Below the pieces are notes generated by a model. The model saw only the letters and a program-made list of their open reading frames with translations, did not search any database and was not told the DNA's origin. The position numbers and the translations under genes were made by a program. This document shows positions 9,166 to 20,282 of a stretch of 64,000 nucleotides of DNA, one piece after another. The stretch is taken from NCBI RefSeq assembly GCF_009938225.1, contig NZ_AP019657.1, positions 3,100,001-3,164,000 on the forward strand, given 5' to 3'. This DNA is from Vibrio ponticus. GTDB lineage: Bacteria; Pseudomonadota; Gammaproteobacteria; Enterobacterales; Vibrionaceae. Position 1 is the first letter of the stretch. Every line of letters starts with the position of its first letter.

Positions 9166-10500
9166 ATGTCTGAAATGACTCCACGTGAAATTGTTCATGA
9201 ATTGAATCGCCATATCATTGGTCAAGATAAAGCAAAGCGCTCAGTAGCGATTGCGTTGCGTAACCGCTGGCGTCGTATGCAGCTTGAAGAGAGCTTGCGT
9301 GCCGAAGTCACGCCCAAGAACATTCTGATGATTGGTCCAACTGGTGTAGGTAAAACTGAAATCGCGCGTCGTCTAGCAAAGCTGGCGAATGCACCCTTTA
9401 TCAAAGTGGAAGCGACTAAGTTTACTGAGGTGGGTTACGTTGGTAAGGAAGTGGAAACTATTATCCGCGACCTAACCGATGTTTCAATTAAGATGACACA
9501 TCAGCAAGCGATGGAAAAAGTAAAATTCCGCGCAGAAGAGCAAGCGGAAGAGCGCATTCTTGATGCATTGCTGCCGCCAGCACGTGATGCTTGGGGTCAA
9601 AACCAGCAGCAAGAAGAAGGCAGTTCGAATACTCGTCAAATCTTCCGTAAGAAATTGCGTGAAGGTCAACTAGACGAGAAAGAGATTGAAATTGATGTCG
9701 CTGCGCCACAAATGGGCGTAGAGATCATGGCGCCTCCTGGTATGGAAGAGATGACCAACCAGCTACAAAGCATGTTCTCAAACCTTGCTGGCGATACCAA
9801 GAAAAAGCGTAAGTTAAAGATCAAAGATGCACTTAAAGCGCTGGTTGAAGAAGAAGCGGCTAAGCTTGTGAATCAAGAAGAGCTGAAAGAGCAGGCGATC
9901 TACAACGTTGAAAACAACGGTATCGTGTTTATCGATGAGATCGATAAGATCTGTAAACGTGGTGAGAGTTCAGGTCCTGATGTATCACGTGAAGGTGTAC
10001 AGCGTGACTTGCTGCCATTGATTGAAGGTAGCACGGTTTCAACTAAGCACGGCATGGTAAAAACCGACCATATTCTGTTTATCACCTCAGGTGCATTCCA
10101 AGTGGCGAAGCCATCGGATTTGATCCCTGAACTGCAAGGTCGTCTACCGATTCGTGTTGAACTAGAAGCGCTTTCTAGCCATGACTTCAAACGCATTCTG
10201 ACTGAGCCTAAAGCATCATTGACTGAGCAGTACATTGCGTTAATGAAAACTGAAGAAGTGGATGTTGAGTTTACTGAAGATGGCATCGTGCAAATCGCTG
10301 AAGCTGCATGGACGGTAAACGAAACCACTGAAAACATCGGTGCGCGTCGTCTACATACCGTGATGGAGCGTTTGATGGATGAGATTTCATTTGAAGCAAC
10401 CGATAAATCAGGCAGCAAGCTGGTTATCGATGCTGCTTACGTGAAAGATCGTTTAGGTGAGTTCGTTGAAGATGAAGATCTAAGCCGCTTTATTCTTTAA
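9166..10500 (+). CDS. hslU: HslUV protease ATPase subunit HslU
   Basis: I chose ATG 9166 because AAGGAA sits 7 bp upstream; a TTG six bases earlier is too close to it. The protein has 444 residues (E. coli 443). Walker A is GPTGVGKT (57-64), Walker B is [11 protein letters not shown] near 255, and the I-domain insertion lies between them. The C-terminus EDLSRFIL docks into HslV. HslU unfolds substrates and feeds them to HslV. It forms an operon with hslV and is followed by a strong terminator. Confidence 0.97.
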   Translation: MSEMTPREIVHELNRHIIGQDKAKRSVAIALRNRWRRMQLEESLRAEVTPKNILMIGPTGVGKTEIARRLAKLANAPFIKVEATKFTEVGYVGKEVETIIRDLTDVSIKMTHQQAMEKVKFRAEEQAEERILDALLPPARDAWGQNQQQEEGSSNTRQIFRKKLREGQLDEKEIEIDVAAPQMGVEIMAPPGMEEMTNQLQSMFSNLAGDTKKKRKLKIKDALKALVEEEAAKLVNQEELKEQAIYNVENNGIVFIDEIDKICKRGESSGPDVSREGVQRDLLPLIEGSTVSTKHGMVKTDHILFITSGAFQVAKPSDLIPELQGRLPIRVELEALSSHDFKRILTEPKASLTEQYIALMKTEEVDVEFTEDGIVQIAEAAWTVNETTENIGARRLHTVMERLMDEISFEATDKSGSKLVIDAAYVKDRLGEFVEDEDLSRFIL

Positions 10501-10521
10501 TTCCCCGAATCGAAGTTTGCT

Positions 10522-10548
10522 AGCCCTGCCATTTGGTGGGGCTTTTTT
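10522..10548 (+). terminator. Rho-independent terminator after hslU
   Basis: The stem AGCCCTGCC/GGTGGGGCT (two G-T pairs, 4-nt loop) is followed by six T residues. Confidence 0.85.
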
Positions 10549-10837
10549 GTGCATTTAGAACCATAACAACCACCCAAAACCATACCAATTTCATCGTCGC
10601 TAAGATATTTTTTATACAAATTTTTAACTCAGAGAAATTGACCGCATATTAAGGGGTTATGTGGCAAATTATAGATAATTTAATAGCTTAGTTAGTGACT
10701 TGTGCTGGTTGTCGGTGTGCAATTTGTAAAAAGTGTCTGTATGATACATCGCCTTTGTGATCATTCTCACGCTCTGGATGAGTTGTGAGGGAAATACGCC
10801 TAACCCGTTAACGCGGGCCAAAAAAAGCGAGACACTA

Positions 10838-12448
10838 ATGTCTAAAGGCACTTTGGCGGCAGGACTTTCCTGCGTTTCTGAAGCTGATTATTCATCTTCA
10901 TCGTTTACTGCAGACAGTAAACCTTCTATCCGCTCCCAACTGGAGCTGTCTAACCCTGTGCTCTGGTTAAGTGGCACTTTTCTTTCTCTATTTGTATTGC
11001 TGGCTCTACTTGATACCGAGCTTTTGACCTCTTTGGTTAATACTGGCTTTAGCTACGCGACTCAATGGTTTGGTGGCTACTGGCAAATCCTTCTTTTTGC
11101 CAACTTTGTGATAGGGCTGTTTATCGCCCTAGGTCAAACAGGCTACGTGCGTTTGGGCGGTTTAGCCAAGCCTGAACTTGAAACCTCGAAATGGCTATCG
11201 ATCGTATTGTGTACGCTGCTTGCTGGTGGCGGGGTATTTTGGGCTGCGGCAGAACCCATTGCCCACTTTGTTTCGGCGCCGCCGTTTTATAGTGCCAATG
11301 ATAGCTCGATCAGCACTCGAGATATGGCAATCAACGCACTATCGCAGTCATTTCTGCATTGGGGCTTCTTAGCTTGGGCCATTCTGGGTTGTTTATCTTC
11401 AATTGTGTTGATGCACCTCCACTACGATAAAGGCTTGCCACTTAAGCCGCGCACTTTGCTTTACCCAATCTTCGGTCAGCGTGCGATTCATGGCTGGCTT
11501 GGTGATACCATTGATGCGTTGAGCATCATTGCGGTTGCTGCCGGCACAATTGGTCCGATTGGCTTTTTGGGCTTACAGATCAGCTACGCGCTCAATGCGC
11601 TATTTGGTCTGCCGGATCAGTTTGAAACCCAAACGCTGGTGGTTGTACTTGCGATGGCTTGTTATACCCTGTCGGCGCTGAGTGGTTTAAGCCGAGGCAT
11701 TCAGCTTGTTAGCCGCTACAACATTATCCTTTCACTGGCATTGGTTGTATTTATTCTGGTGGCAGGACCAACCAGCTTTATCATTGATGGCTATATTCAA
11801 GGGGTAGGGCGCATGGTCGATAACTTTGTCCCGATGGCGCTTTATCGTGGTGATACGGGCTGGCTAAGCTGGTGGACGGTATTTTTCTGGGGCTGGTTTA
11901 TTGGTTACGCGCCGATGATGGCAATTTTTATTGCCCGCATCTCCCGTGGACGCACCATTCGTCAATTGATTCTGGCGATCAGCATTGCCGCGCCATTGAT
12001 CACCTGTTTCTGGTTCAGTATTGTCGGTGGTAGCGGATTAGCCTTTGAGTTGGCTAACCCAGGCAGTATTCAAGCAGGTTTTGAAGGCTTTAATTTGCCG
12101 GGGGCGCTGCTTGCTATCACCGAGCAATTGCCGTTCCCAATGCTGATTTCGATTTTGTTTTTAGTCTTAACTACCACCTTCATTGTCACTACCGGTGACT
12201 CGATGACTTACACCATCAGCGTGGTTATGACAGGTAACAGCCAACCAAATGCGTTGATTCGTGCATTTTGGGGTTTGGTGATGGGAACAGTGGCGATTGT
12301 GCTGATTTCAATGGGTGATGGCGGCATCTCCGCGCTGCAATCTTTTATTGTTATCACGGCTGTGCCGACCTCTTTCATCATTCTGCCATCGCTGTGGAAT
12401 GCGCCGAAAATCGCGCAGCAAATGGCGAAAGAGCAAGGTCTGATTTAG
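10838..12448 (+). CDS. BCCT-family transporter
   Basis: I chose ATG 10838 (536 residues); an in-frame GTG at 10757 would add 27 unlikely residues. There are about 12 membrane segments and the betaine/carnitine/choline transporter signature around WTVFFWGWFIGYAPMMAIFI followed by ARISRGRTIRQ. Family members import quaternary ammonium or sulfonium osmolytes with Na+ or H+. The canonical substrate-box Trp/Phe residues are only partly kept (GYAP where many have SWSP), so the substrate cannot be stated; glycine betaine, choline or a related zwitterion are possible. The gene stands alone between hslU and the convergent frd operon. Confidence 0.85.
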   Translation: MSKGTLAAGLSCVSEADYSSSSFTADSKPSIRSQLELSNPVLWLSGTFLSLFVLLALLDTELLTSLVNTGFSYATQWFGGYWQILLFANFVIGLFIALGQTGYVRLGGLAKPELETSKWLSIVLCTLLAGGGVFWAAAEPIAHFVSAPPFYSANDSSISTRDMAINALSQSFLHWGFLAWAILGCLSSIVLMHLHYDKGLPLKPRTLLYPIFGQRAIHGWLGDTIDALSIIAVAAGTIGPIGFLGLQISYALNALFGLPDQFETQTLVVVLAMACYTLSALSGLSRGIQLVSRYNIILSLALVVFILVAGPTSFIIDGYIQGVGRMVDNFVPMALYRGDTGWLSWWTVFFWGWFIGYAPMMAIFIARISRGRTIRQLILAISIAAPLITCFWFSIVGGSGLAFELANPGSIQAGFEGFNLPGALLAITEQLPFPMLISILFLVLTTTFIVTTGDSMTYTISVVMTGNSQPNALIRAFWGLVMGTVAIVLISMGDGGISALQSFIVITAVPTSFIILPSLWNAPKIAQQMAKEQGLI

Positions 12449-12473
12449 TTAATTCTGTGATTGAATAGATACA

Positions 12474-12512
12474 AAAATCCCCCAGTTAATCTTTTAAATT
12501 AATGGGGGATTT
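12474..12512. terminator. Bidirectional terminator between BCCT gene and frdD
   Basis: An inverted repeat (AAATCCCCC... / ...GGGGGATTT, with a TTAAT/ATTAA inner stem) lies between two convergent genes and has A/T tracts on both sides. Confidence 0.75.
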
Positions 12513-12538
12513 ATTATTTCAGAGTTTCAGCGTGGAAC

Positions 12539-12916
12539 TTAGATCATAAAGATAAAGATCACTGATAGCGCTGAAATTAGACCCGCAAATGCGTAACACA
12601 AAACTTTGCCTACTACGCCTGCGTGGATTTTCAGATCGTGCATGCCGTGGTGCAAGCGGTGCATCGCATGCCACATTGGTAGTGAGAGGGTGCCGATAAT
12701 AAACAGCGCACCAATCCAGCTAGTAGCAAACTCAGCTACGCGTTCATAGCTTAGTGCGTCAGCATCAATGATGCCTAGCGGCGCTAAGATACCCAGTACT
12801 AACACAGTAATTGGCGTGATCATCGCAAACCAAGTACCGCCCGCGCCAAATAGGCTCCACCAAATTGGCTCATCTGAACGAGCAGGAGAACGGTCAACTT
12901 TATAATTGGGTTTCAT
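12539..12916 (-). CDS. frdD: Fumarate reductase membrane anchor subunit FrdD
   Basis: I chose the ATG at 12916 (125 residues) because AAGGAG lies at the right distance; a frame from 12934 adds six residues with no ribosome site. There are three hydrophobic segments and the FrdD motif [17 protein letters not shown]. It anchors the FrdAB catalytic part to the inner membrane and, with FrdC, forms the quinol site for anaerobic fumarate respiration. It is the last gene of frdABCD, 10 bp after frdC. Confidence 0.95.
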   Translation of the reverse strand: MKPNYKVDRSPARSDEPIWWSLFGAGGTWFAMITPITVLVLGILAPLGIIDADALSYERVAEFATSWIGALFIIGTLSLPMWHAMHRLHHGMHDLKIHAGVVGKVLCYAFAGLISALSVIFIFMI

Positions 12917-12926
12917 ACATTGCTCC

Positions 12927-13310
12927 TTATACAACGATCAGAACAACCAAAGAGATAAACGCTACCGCTGCCCATTGAGCAAGTACGATCAGCTTTTTCT
13001 CTACTGGTTTGCCTTTGATACGAATTGGCATTACTTGTGGCATCATGCTAAAGAAAGTTTGTGCATGCAGTAGGCTACCTGCTAGTGCAACGATGTTGAT
13101 CGCTACGACTAAAGGGTTTGCCATAAACTCTAACCAACCTTGCCAAGCTTCTGGACCTTTGACTAACGCGCCTAAACCAAAGGTTAGGAACAGCGTAAAT
13201 AGGATCAGAGGCAGTATTGTTGCTTCACGCAGCATGTAGAAGCGGTAGAAAGGGCTACTTTGCCACCAAGTACGTTTCATCTCACGTACATAAGGTTTAC
13301 GGTTACTCAT
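12927..13310 (-). CDS. frdC: Fumarate reductase membrane anchor subunit FrdC
   Basis: The 127-residue protein has three membrane segments. Conserved FrdC sequences include [20 protein letters not shown] at the N-terminus, the motif for contact with FrdB, and [16 protein letters not shown] in the middle. It is the membrane anchor of quinol:fumarate reductase with FrdD. It starts directly after the frdB stop, within the operon. Confidence 0.95.
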   Translation of the reverse strand: MSNRKPYVREMKRTWWQSSPFYRFYMLREATILPLILFTLFLTFGLGALVKGPEAWQGWLEFMANPLVVAINIVALAGSLLHAQTFFSMMPQVMPIRIKGKPVEKKLIVLAQWAAVAFISLVVLIVV

Positions 13311-13311
13311 A

Positions 13312-14070
13312 CTAAGCTTCCTCTTTCACTGGTTTGCCGTCAGGCTTAAGCATCGCAATCACGAAATCCATTGAAGACTCGACTTTGCCTTGGTTAACCG
13401 CGCCTGCAGGATCGACGTTTTTCGGACATACTTCAGAACAGTAACCAACGAAGGTACAGCCCCAAGCGCCGTTTTTGCCGTTGATCAGTGCCATACGTTC
13501 GGCTTTACCATTATCACGGCTATCTAGGTTGTAGCGGTGTGCAAGGGTGAGTGCTGCAGGACCAATAAACTCAGGGTTTAGACCGAATTGCGGACACGCT
13601 GCATAACACAGACCACAGTTGATACAACCAGCAAACTGCTTGTATTTTGCCATCTGTTCAGGCGTTTGCAGGTTGGTGCCATCTTCAGGTTTACGATCGT
13701 TACCAATGATGTAAGGTTTAATCGCTTCAAGGCGCTCGATAAATGGCGTCATATCAACGATCAAATCTTTCTCGATTGGGAAGTTTGCTAGAGGCTCAAT
13801 CTTCACGCCATCAATGTAGTCACGTAGGAAGCTCTTACACGCCAGTTTTGGTACGCCGTTAACCATGATGCCGCAAGAGCCACAGATTGCCATGCGACAA
13901 GACCAGCGGTAAGCCAGATCTTTATCCAGGTTATCTTTCACGTAGCCGAGTGCATCGAGCACTGACATTGTTTCATCAAACGGCACTTCAAAGGTTTGGA
14001 AATGCGGCTCTGCGTCTTTCTCTGGGTCATAACGCAGGATGTCTACTTTTTGAATACGATGTGCTGACAT
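13312..14070 (-). CDS. frdB: Fumarate reductase iron-sulfur subunit FrdB
   Basis: The protein has 252 residues. The N-terminal [2Fe-2S] domain has the Cys set [15 protein letters not shown]...LAC. The C-terminal domain has the two Cys clusters [12 protein letters not shown] and [12 protein letters not shown] for the [4Fe-4S] and [3Fe-4S] centres. It carries electrons from menaquinol to FAD in FrdA. Its ATG overlaps the frdA stop by one base (TAATG). Confidence 0.97.
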   Translation of the reverse strand: MSAHRIQKVDILRYDPEKDAEPHFQTFEVPFDETMSVLDALGYVKDNLDKDLAYRWSCRMAICGSCGIMVNGVPKLACKSFLRDYIDGVKIEPLANFPIEKDLIVDMTPFIERLEAIKPYIIGNDRKPEDGTNLQTPEQMAKYKQFAGCINCGLCYAACPQFGLNPEFIGPAALTLAHRYNLDSRDNGKAERMALINGKNGAWGCTFVGYCSEVCPKNVDPAGAVNQGKVESSMDFVIAMLKPDGKPVKEEA

Positions 14071-15893
14071 TATGCTTGCTCCTCTGCGCTTTCCGCTGCC
14101 GCTTTCTCTGCTGCTTTTTCTTCAGCCGCTGCCTTCTCAGCCGCTTCGCCATATAGACGCGCTTTTGGCTGTGACTTAGTGATGGTGACATCGCTGTAGT
14201 CGATAGCTGGCGCTGCATCCGTTTGGTAGAAAGCCAGAGTATGCTTAAGGAAGTTCACGTCATCACGCTCTGTGCAGCCGTCATCTAGACGTTGGTGCGC
14301 ACCGCGAGATTCTTTACGTAGGATTGCTGAGTGAACCATTGCTTCAGCCACTTCCAGACCGTAGCCCACTTCGATTGCGTAAAGTAGGTCAGTGTTGAAC
14401 ACTTTGCCTTTATCTTTAATGCCGATCTTTTTGTAGCGTGCTTTCAGCTCAGTGATCTTTTCGATCGTCGCTTGCATCAAATCTTCTTGGCGGTAGATAC
14501 CACAACCCGCTTCCATGGTGTGACCCATTTCCGTGCGGATATCTGCCCAGTTTTCATCGCCTTCTTGGTTCATCAGCGCTTCAATGCGAGCTTCAACTGC
14601 TTTCACTTGTTCTGCGATTGATTCGTCATTCCAGCCTTTGAATTCTGCTGCGCGTTGTACCGCGTGTTCACCAGCTACGCGACCAAATACCACAAACTCA
14701 GCCAGTGAGTTTGAGCCAAGACGGTTCGCGCCATGCAAGCCAACAGAAGCACATTCACCAACGGCAAATAGACCCTTGATGCGCGTTTCACATTGACCGT
14801 TGGTTTCAATACCACCCATGGTGTAGTGAACCGTAGGGCGAATTGGAATCGGCTCTTTTGCTGGGTCTACGTTGACGTAAGCTTTGGCAAGTTCACAGAT
14901 AAATGGTAGACGCTCTTGCAGGTACTCTTCACCTAGGTGGCGAAGGTCAAGGTGCACGACATCACCCAGTGGGTGTTTGATGGTGTTGCCTTTTTGCTGC
15001 TCGTGCCAGAATGCTTGAGAAACTTTGTCACGTGGACCCAGTTCCATGTATTTGTTCTTCGGCTCGCCAACAGGGGTTTCTGGTCCCATACCATAGTCTT
15101 GCAGGTAACGGTAGCCGTTCTTGTTAACGATGATACCGCCTTCACCACGACAACCTTCGGTCATCAAGATGCCGGTGCCAGGTAGACCGGTTGGGTGGTA
15201 TTGCACGAATTCCATATCACGCAGTGGTACGCCGTGGCGGTAAGCCATTGCCATACCGTCACCCGTTACGATGCCGCCGTTGGTGTTGCAGTGGTAAACG
15301 CGACCTGCACCGCCGGTTGCCAGTACTACAGACTTAGCTTTGATGGTAACCAGTTCACCTTCAGCCATATGGATAGCGATAAGACCTTGCACTTCACCTT
15401 CGTCAACCAATAGGTCAACCACGAAGTATTCGTCAAAACGTTTGATGTTTTGGTACTTCATTGAAGTCTGGAATAGGGTATGCAGCATGTGGAAGCCGGT
15501 TTTGTCGGCTGCGAACCAAGTACGTTCGACTTTCATACCGCCAAAGCGGCGTACGTTTACTTCGCCATTTTCTTTACGACTCCAAGGACAACCCCATTGT
15601 TCCATTTGGATCATCTCGCGAGTCGCATTCTCAACGAAGTATTCAACGACATCCTGTTCACATAGCCAGTCACCACCGCCAACGGTATCGTTGAAGTGAT
15701 TGTCTAAGCTATCTTCATCCTTGATAACTGCCGCTGAGCCACCCTCTGCCGCGACTGTGTGGGAACGCATTGGATAAACTTTAGAGATCAGAGCGATTTC
15801 TAAGTCCGGGTTTGCCTCTGCCGCTGCAATAGCAGTACGAAGACCAGCGCCGCCAGCGCCGATGACTGCGATATCTGTGATGATAGTTTGCAC
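14070..15893 (-). CDS. frdA: Fumarate reductase flavoprotein subunit FrdA
   Basis: The start is GTG 15893 behind a strong GGAGGA site; this aligns the N-terminus ([17 protein letters not shown]) with E. coli FrdA. The protein has 607 residues. The FAD Rossmann motif is GAGGAG (12-17), and His45 in SHTVAAEGG is the covalent FAD attachment residue. The active-site Arg/His segment [20 protein letters not shown] is present. The C-terminus is an Ala/Glu/Lys-rich tail of about 25 residues; the E. coli protein also ends in a charged Ala-rich tail. It reduces fumarate to succinate at the inner face of the membrane. Confidence 0.97.
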   Translation of the reverse strand: MQTIITDIAVIGAGGAGLRTAIAAAEANPDLEIALISKVYPMRSHTVAAEGGSAAVIKDEDSLDNHFNDTVGGGDWLCEQDVVEYFVENATREMIQMEQWGCPWSRKENGEVNVRRFGGMKVERTWFAADKTGFHMLHTLFQTSMKYQNIKRFDEYFVVDLLVDEGEVQGLIAIHMAEGELVTIKAKSVVLATGGAGRVYHCNTNGGIVTGDGMAMAYRHGVPLRDMEFVQYHPTGLPGTGILMTEGCRGEGGIIVNKNGYRYLQDYGMGPETPVGEPKNKYMELGPRDKVSQAFWHEQQKGNTIKHPLGDVVHLDLRHLGEEYLQERLPFICELAKAYVNVDPAKEPIPIRPTVHYTMGGIETNGQCETRIKGLFAVGECASVGLHGANRLGSNSLAEFVVFGRVAGEHAVQRAAEFKGWNDESIAEQVKAVEARIEALMNQEGDENWADIRTEMGHTMEAGCGIYRQEDLMQATIEKITELKARYKKIGIKDKGKVFNTDLLYAIEVGYGLEVAEAMVHSAILRKESRGAHQRLDDGCTERDDVNFLKHTLAFYQTDAAPAIDYSDVTITKSQPKARLYGEAAEKAAAEEKAAEKAAAESAEEQA

Positions 15894-16360
15894 AGTTATC
15901 CTCCAGTGTGTAAGTGCAGCCTATAGCCGCTTTGTTATAGTAATAGAGTAGGTGCAGTCGGTTACTTTCTAGCCTAGGAAGAACGTGCTACACACGACTC
16001 AAAAGTGTTACAAACAGTGTAAAATAGGGCTACGGGGTAAAAATTGATTTGACCCATTTTTTACTCCGGTAATGAACTTGTGGGCATACAATTTATAGGA
16101 TATGTGAGGCTAATCACGGCGCGCTATTCGCAAGATGAAGTTGCGAAATTGCGCTCTGTTACATGGCTGTGAACACAAGTTTGAATCACTGATAATTTGC
16201 ATTATCAGCACGTTACGGATTGCTATTTCAAAGCTTGTGATTGGGATCTGGATGAGATTCAAAACGCGCTCAGACGCCTCAATCGGTTGGCTAAATACTT
16301 CTTGTGATGGGTATGGTATCTTCCCCGCCCATTGATTGGTTTGATAAACAAGGTAGCAAG
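15894..16360. promoter_or_regulatory. Divergent frdA/epmA promoter region with a weak FNR-like site
   Basis: This 467-bp region holds no gene I can support. On the frd strand, 16044-16057 reads as ATCAA plus a poor second half (7 of 10 conserved bases of TTGATNNNNATCAA). An FNR site is expected for frdA, but this match is weak and about 150 bp from the start codon. Confidence 0.35.
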
Positions 16361-17326
16361 ATGAACTGGCAACCAACCGCATCGATTGAACTGCTTAAAC
16401 AAAGGGCTGAAGTGCTCAGCCAAATTCGTCACTTTTTTTCTGAGCGTAATGTACTTGAGGTCGACACCCCTGCGATGAGTCACGCCACGGTGACTGATAT
16501 TCACCTGCATACTTTTCAAACCGACTTTATTGGTCCGGGTTATGCCGATGGCAGCAAACTGTTTTTGATGACTAGCCCTGAGTTTCACATGAAGCGTCTG
16601 TTGGCGGCGGGTAGTGGTTGTATCTACCAAATCAACAAAGCATTTCGTAATGAAGAGAACGGTCGTTACCACAACCCTGAGTTCACTATGCTTGAGTGGT
16701 ACCGCGTTGGGTTTGATCACCACAAGCTTATGGATGAGATGGATGCTCTGCTGCAGCTTGTACTCAAAGTAGGGCAAGCCGAGCGCATGACTTACCAACA
16801 AGCTTTCATTAATGTGCTTGGTGTGTGTCCACTAGAAGGTTCAATGCAGGCGTTAAAGCAAGTAGCGGCTAAGCTAGGCTTGAGTGATATTGCTGAGCCA
16901 GAGCAAGACCGCGATACCTTATTGCAACTGTTGTTTAGTATTGGTGTTGAGGCAAAAATTGGACAACAAGTGCCAGCCTTTGTGTATGACTTCCCAGCCA
17001 GTCAAGCGGCATTAGCCAAGATTAACCAAGCAGACTCGCGCGTAGCAGACCGTTTTGAAGTCTATTTTAAAGGGATTGAGCTAGCTAATGGTTTCCATGA
17101 GCTTGATAACCCTGCTGAGCAACTGGCGCGTTTTGAGCAAGACAATGCGAAACGTATTGAGATGGGCTTACCCACACAGCCAATTGATTACCATTTGATT
17201 GAGGCATTGAAGTCTGGCTTGCCGGAATGTGCAGGAGTTGCCCTTGGCGTTGATCGTTTGATTATGCTCGCACTCGGTTGCGATCATATTGATCAAGTGA
17301 CAGCCTTTCCGTTTCCGATTGCTTAA
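16361..17326 (+). CDS. epmA: EF-P--(R)-beta-lysine ligase EpmA (GenX/PoxA)
   Basis: The protein has 321 residues from ATG 16361. It is a class II lysyl-tRNA-synthetase-like catalytic core without the anticodon domain. Motif 2 is [20 protein letters not shown], and motif 3 lies in [15 protein letters not shown]. EpmA attaches beta-lysine to elongation factor P, which then relieves ribosome stalling at polyproline. It is divergent from frdA, the usual gammaproteobacterial arrangement. An IS element begins six bases after its stop codon, so the gene is intact. Confidence 0.95.
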   Translation: MNWQPTASIELLKQRAEVLSQIRHFFSERNVLEVDTPAMSHATVTDIHLHTFQTDFIGPGYADGSKLFLMTSPEFHMKRLLAAGSGCIYQINKAFRNEENGRYHNPEFTMLEWYRVGFDHHKLMDEMDALLQLVLKVGQAERMTYQQAFINVLGVCPLEGSMQALKQVAAKLGLSDIAEPEQDRDTLLQLLFSIGVEAKIGQQVPAFVYDFPASQAALAKINQADSRVADRFEVYFKGIELANGFHELDNPAEQLARFEQDNAKRIEMGLPTQPIDYHLIEALKSGLPECAGVALGVDRLIMLALGCDHIDQVTAFPFPIA

Positions 17327-17405
17327 ATGAAACAGCCCAGCGTTGCTGTAATGCCGATCAGTTAAGAAATTTGTGAGATCATTTGACCGATCCTCAAAAG
17401 GCTTC

Positions 17406-17442
17406 AAAATCCGATATTAGGAAACTAATATCGGATTTTTTT
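17406..17442 (+). terminator. Hairpin with T run just inside the IS left end
   Basis: A perfect 15-bp stem (17406-17420 with 17425-17439, loop GAAA) runs into a T tract that ends at the transposase ATG (17443). It should stop transcription entering from epmA and may mask the transposase ribosome site in read-through RNA. Confidence 0.8.
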
Positions 17443-18774
17443 ATGTCTTTAGAAAGCCAACTTGCCAATACTTTTCGGTCATGTAATACCTTCCACCACT
17501 TTGATAAATACTCTGACATTCTTAGTCCAGAGCTTATCCAGCAAGGTTTTGAGCAAGCTGGTGTAGCAACCGTTAGAAGAAGACGGTTACCTTTAGAAGC
17601 CGTACTTTGGTCCGTTGTTGGAATGAGTCTCTTTCGTCAACAATCTGTTTGGGATATTGCTAACCAACTCGATATTGTCTTGCCAGACAAACAACGTTTT
17701 GTTGCACCAAGTGCAGTTGTTCAAGCGAGACAGAGATTAGGCGAAGAAGGTGTAAAGCAAGTCTTTAAGAAGATGGCTGCGCATAGCTATCAGTCGTCTA
17801 ACTTCGAAACTTGGTGTGGACTAAACCTTCTATCTGTCGATGGTGTCGTTTGGAGAACGACAGATACACCCGAAAATCATCAAGAGTTTAAAGCGCAGCG
17901 CAATCAATCATCTGAGAATATTTACCCTAAGGTCCGCATGGTTTGCTTGATGGAGCTTACAAGTCATCAGCTAATCGATAGTGCATTCTCTGACTATCGC
18001 ACCAGCGAAATGCGGCTCGCAGAAGAGCTTATTGAACAAACGCCAGATCAATCACTGACCATTTTTGACAAAGGATATTACTCTTTAGGGCTGCTTAATC
18101 GCTGGAACAAAGTAGGTCAAGAAAGGCATTGGATGCTCCCTGTGAGAAAAGACTTTCAGTATGAAGTTGTCCATAAATACAGTCAGAGTGATGCTATCGT
18201 TGCTATAAAAACATCACCTCAGGCAAGGAAGAAGTTCAGTGACCTGCCTGAGATAATAGAAGCAAGGTTGGTATCGAAAGCCATTAAAGGTAAGGAGTAT
18301 CAGGTTCTTACCTCAATGCGTGATGGGTTGCGCTTTCCCGGAGAAGACATTGTAGAGCTCTATCGCTATCGTTGGGAAATCGAATTAGGCTATAGAGAAA
18401 TGAAGCAAACCTTGCTTGATAGTGAGTATACATTGCGAAGTAAGCGCCCAGATATGGTTAGACAGGAGCTCTGGGGGATTTTGCTAGCCTATAACCTTAT
18501 AAGGCAGGTTATGACAAAAGCGGCGAGCAAGTTAGATAGCGTTTGGCCGAACCAATTAAGCTTTACGAGTAGTGCCATGGCTGTGACTCAATACTTTGCA
18601 GCTTTACCTTTAACGAGTCCAGGGAAACTCCCTAAACACTATGAAGTGCTACTACAGCAAATATCCATGTTTATCCTACCCCCCCGAAGAGAAGATAGAA
18701 GTTATCCTCGTTGGGTGAAACTGAAACCCAAGAAATATGCGACAAATAGAAAAAATGCCAGTCAGCTTAACTGA
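17443..18774 (+). CDS. IS4-family transposase
   Basis: The protein has 443 residues from ATG 17443; an in-frame TTG at 17383 would add 20 residues but reads through the hairpin. The N-terminal IS4 domain includes [19 protein letters not shown]. The DDE core has Asp in [11 protein letters not shown] and TIFDKGYYS, and the IS4 signature Y-(2)-R-(3)-E-(6)-K in [16 protein letters not shown] supplies the catalytic Glu. The frame is complete, so the enzyme may be active. The last codons and the stop lie inside a hairpin (stem 18755-18765 with 18771-18781) that overlaps the right inverted repeat. Confidence 0.93.
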   Translation: MSLESQLANTFRSCNTFHHFDKYSDILSPELIQQGFEQAGVATVRRRRLPLEAVLWSVVGMSLFRQQSVWDIANQLDIVLPDKQRFVAPSAVVQARQRLGEEGVKQVFKKMAAHSYQSSNFETWCGLNLLSVDGVVWRTTDTPENHQEFKAQRNQSSENIYPKVRMVCLMELTSHQLIDSAFSDYRTSEMRLAEELIEQTPDQSLTIFDKGYYSLGLLNRWNKVGQERHWMLPVRKDFQYEVVHKYSQSDAIVAIKTSPQARKKFSDLPEIIEARLVSKAIKGKEYQVLTSMRDGLRFPGEDIVELYRYRWEIELGYREMKQTLLDSEYTLRSKRPDMVRQELWGILLAYNLIRQVMTKAASKLDSVWPNQLSFTSSAMAVTQYFAALPLTSPGKLPKHYEVLLQQISMFILPPRREDRSYPRWVKLKPKKYATNRKNASQLN

Positions 18775-18806
18775 CTGGCATTACAGCGTTGCTGGGCTGT
18801 TTGCTA

Positions 18807-20282
18807 TCAATTTACACTGCTGCGATACATCTGTAGTTCACTACCCATGATTGCAATTCTGCGTTCTTTGTCATCGGATGGCATTGAAATAAAGCCGTTG
18901 ACGTCATTAAAGTTTGCAGGGCTAGAGGAAACTAACTCTTCAGGGTTAATACTCCAAGAAAGGAAGTGTTCCACTTTTGCTTGTGAAATTTGGTCTACTT
19001 TGGCGAGAGAAATTTCCACTCGGTCGCCTGTTGTAGGAGCCAATCTTTCACTGCTGCTTTGCATTAGGACTTGTTCATTTTTTGCTGAAGCTAAGATGGT
19101 TTGATAAAAACTACGACTAGAGTTAGTTGTCTGAGAGCGAATATGAGTTCTTTGTAAATCTACTTCGCTATCATCGAAACTTGCGCTTGAAACACAGAAA
19201 TCACCGATGGTACAGCTTGAGCTAATATTGGTCGCAAGAGCGGTTAGTGTTGGTGCTGCAATCGTTGTTCCGTTTGTTTCCACAGGAGCAAAAACTTTAC
19301 CTGCCCAATTATTGTTGTCACTAATAGTCAAATTTAAAGACCATTTTTTGATATCTGAGTTGCCATCGATGACGCTGTACTCTTGGTCGAGGGCGTAAAT
19401 TGGTTGCCAAGTATAGATATGGCTGCCAATGTTCGCATCGATTCTGCTTGAAGCTGTGTTGGATAATGTACCCAGAGTTAAAGCATCAAGGGTGGGGGTT
19501 AGAATGTTTTGATCAGTTGGATTGCCACTTATTGTCCCTGTATCTGCAACGTTGTATACGCTGCTACCATTCATGATTGCATAGTGGGTTAGGTCAGTTG
19601 CTTGATTTGCTGCATAAGAATTAAATAGTGTCACTAACACTTTTTCTTGGGCAGGGAGTGGGGACTTCACTGGAATCTTAGCTGCAATATTATGCCCATC
19701 TACGGCATTGTCTATATAGCTTGTTTGGTAGTATTGAGTGCTACCGCTAACTTGATCGACTTTAACTACGGAAGCCACATTGATATTAGCCGTTGAGAAC
19801 TGCTCACCTTTGTAACATGTGTAAGAGTTAGAGAACTGGCGAACATTCAATGTCATATTGCTCAGTAAATCTTTTTCAACTGCAAACATATACACATCAT
19901 TGTTACCACCGATTGAGCCGTCAATTTCTTCTAATGAGACAAAGCCATCGTCTGGAACGGATGCGCTATCAATGACAACTTTACTGCTGCCATTGGTATT
20001 GATGGTAGACTTAACGGAACCATCAGGGTTGTGGATCAGGATATTGAAGTTATCGGTCGCTTCATAGACAGCAATTACGTTACCAGTACTTGCTACAGTT
20101 CCCAGTGTTGCACAGCCAGAAGCTACGCTGCTCTCTGATTTTAGGCTAACGATCTGCCAAGTATATTTTGGTGCCGAAGGAACTGACGGCGCTGAATTGC
20201 CGCTGCCGCCTTCAGAGCCGCCGCCGCAGCCGGTTAGTAGGGCAGGTATAGCGAGTAGAGCCGATAACTGAGCTGATTTCAT
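18807..20282 (-). CDS. Large Vibrio lipoprotein of unknown function
   Basis: The protein has 491 residues with a lipoprotein signal (lipobox LTGC, Cys19), then a flexible Gly/Ser/Pro linker (GGGSEGGSGNSAPSVPSAP). The rest is Ser/Thr/Asn-rich and looks like beta structure. Cys pairs such as SSCTIGDFCVSS suggest disulfides in the periplasm or at the surface. I recognise no catalytic motif. The gene is intact although an IS element ends 7 bp beyond its stop codon. Confidence 0.75.
   Translation of the reverse strand: MKSAQLSALLAIPALLTGCGGGSEGGSGNSAPSVPSAPKYTWQIVSLKSESSVASGCATLGTVASTGNVIAVYEATDNFNILIHNPDGSVKSTINTNGSSKVVIDSASVPDDGFVSLEEIDGSIGGNNDVYMFAVEKDLLSNMTLNVRQFSNSYTCYKGEQFSTANINVASVVKVDQVSGSTQYYQTSYIDNAVDGHNIAAKIPVKSPLPAQEKVLVTLFNSYAANQATDLTHYAIMNGSSVYNVADTGTISGNPTDQNILTPTLDALTLGTLSNTASSRIDANIGSHIYTWQPIYALDQEYSVIDGNSDIKKWSLNLTISDNNNWAGKVFAPVETNGTTIAAPTLTALATNISSSCTIGDFCVSSASFDDSEVDLQRTHIRSQTTNSSRSFYQTILASAKNEQVLMQSSSERLAPTTGDRVEISLAKVDQISQAKVEHFLSWSINPEELVSSSPANFNDVNGFISMPSDDKERRIAIMGSELQMYRSSVN

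Larger units (their letters stand above)
17333..18799 (+). mobile_element. IS4-family insertion sequence
   Basis: Terminal inverted repeats of 34 bp (17333-17366 and 18766-18799) match at 29 positions and start CAGCCCAGC. The element is 1467 bp with one transposase gene. It sits between the 3' ends of epmA (+) and the lipoprotein gene (-), harming neither. Three more bases (AAA) match outside each end, so the true tips may be 17330 and 18802. I find no target-site duplication next to either set of tips. Confidence 0.9.

Noticed and set aside
9900..10418. Long minus-strand frame inside hslU
   Set aside because: Antisense shadow of a highly conserved gene with no coding features of its own.
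16044..16057. Convincing FNR site for frdABCD
   Set aside because: Only one half matches and it is far from the start codon; kept only as a weak note.
17320..18815. Target-site duplication of the IS element
   Set aside because: Bases next to both tips (AAATGAAA side and TTTGCTATC side) show only a 3-bp AAA/TTT symmetry, which fits extended inverted repeats rather than a duplication.
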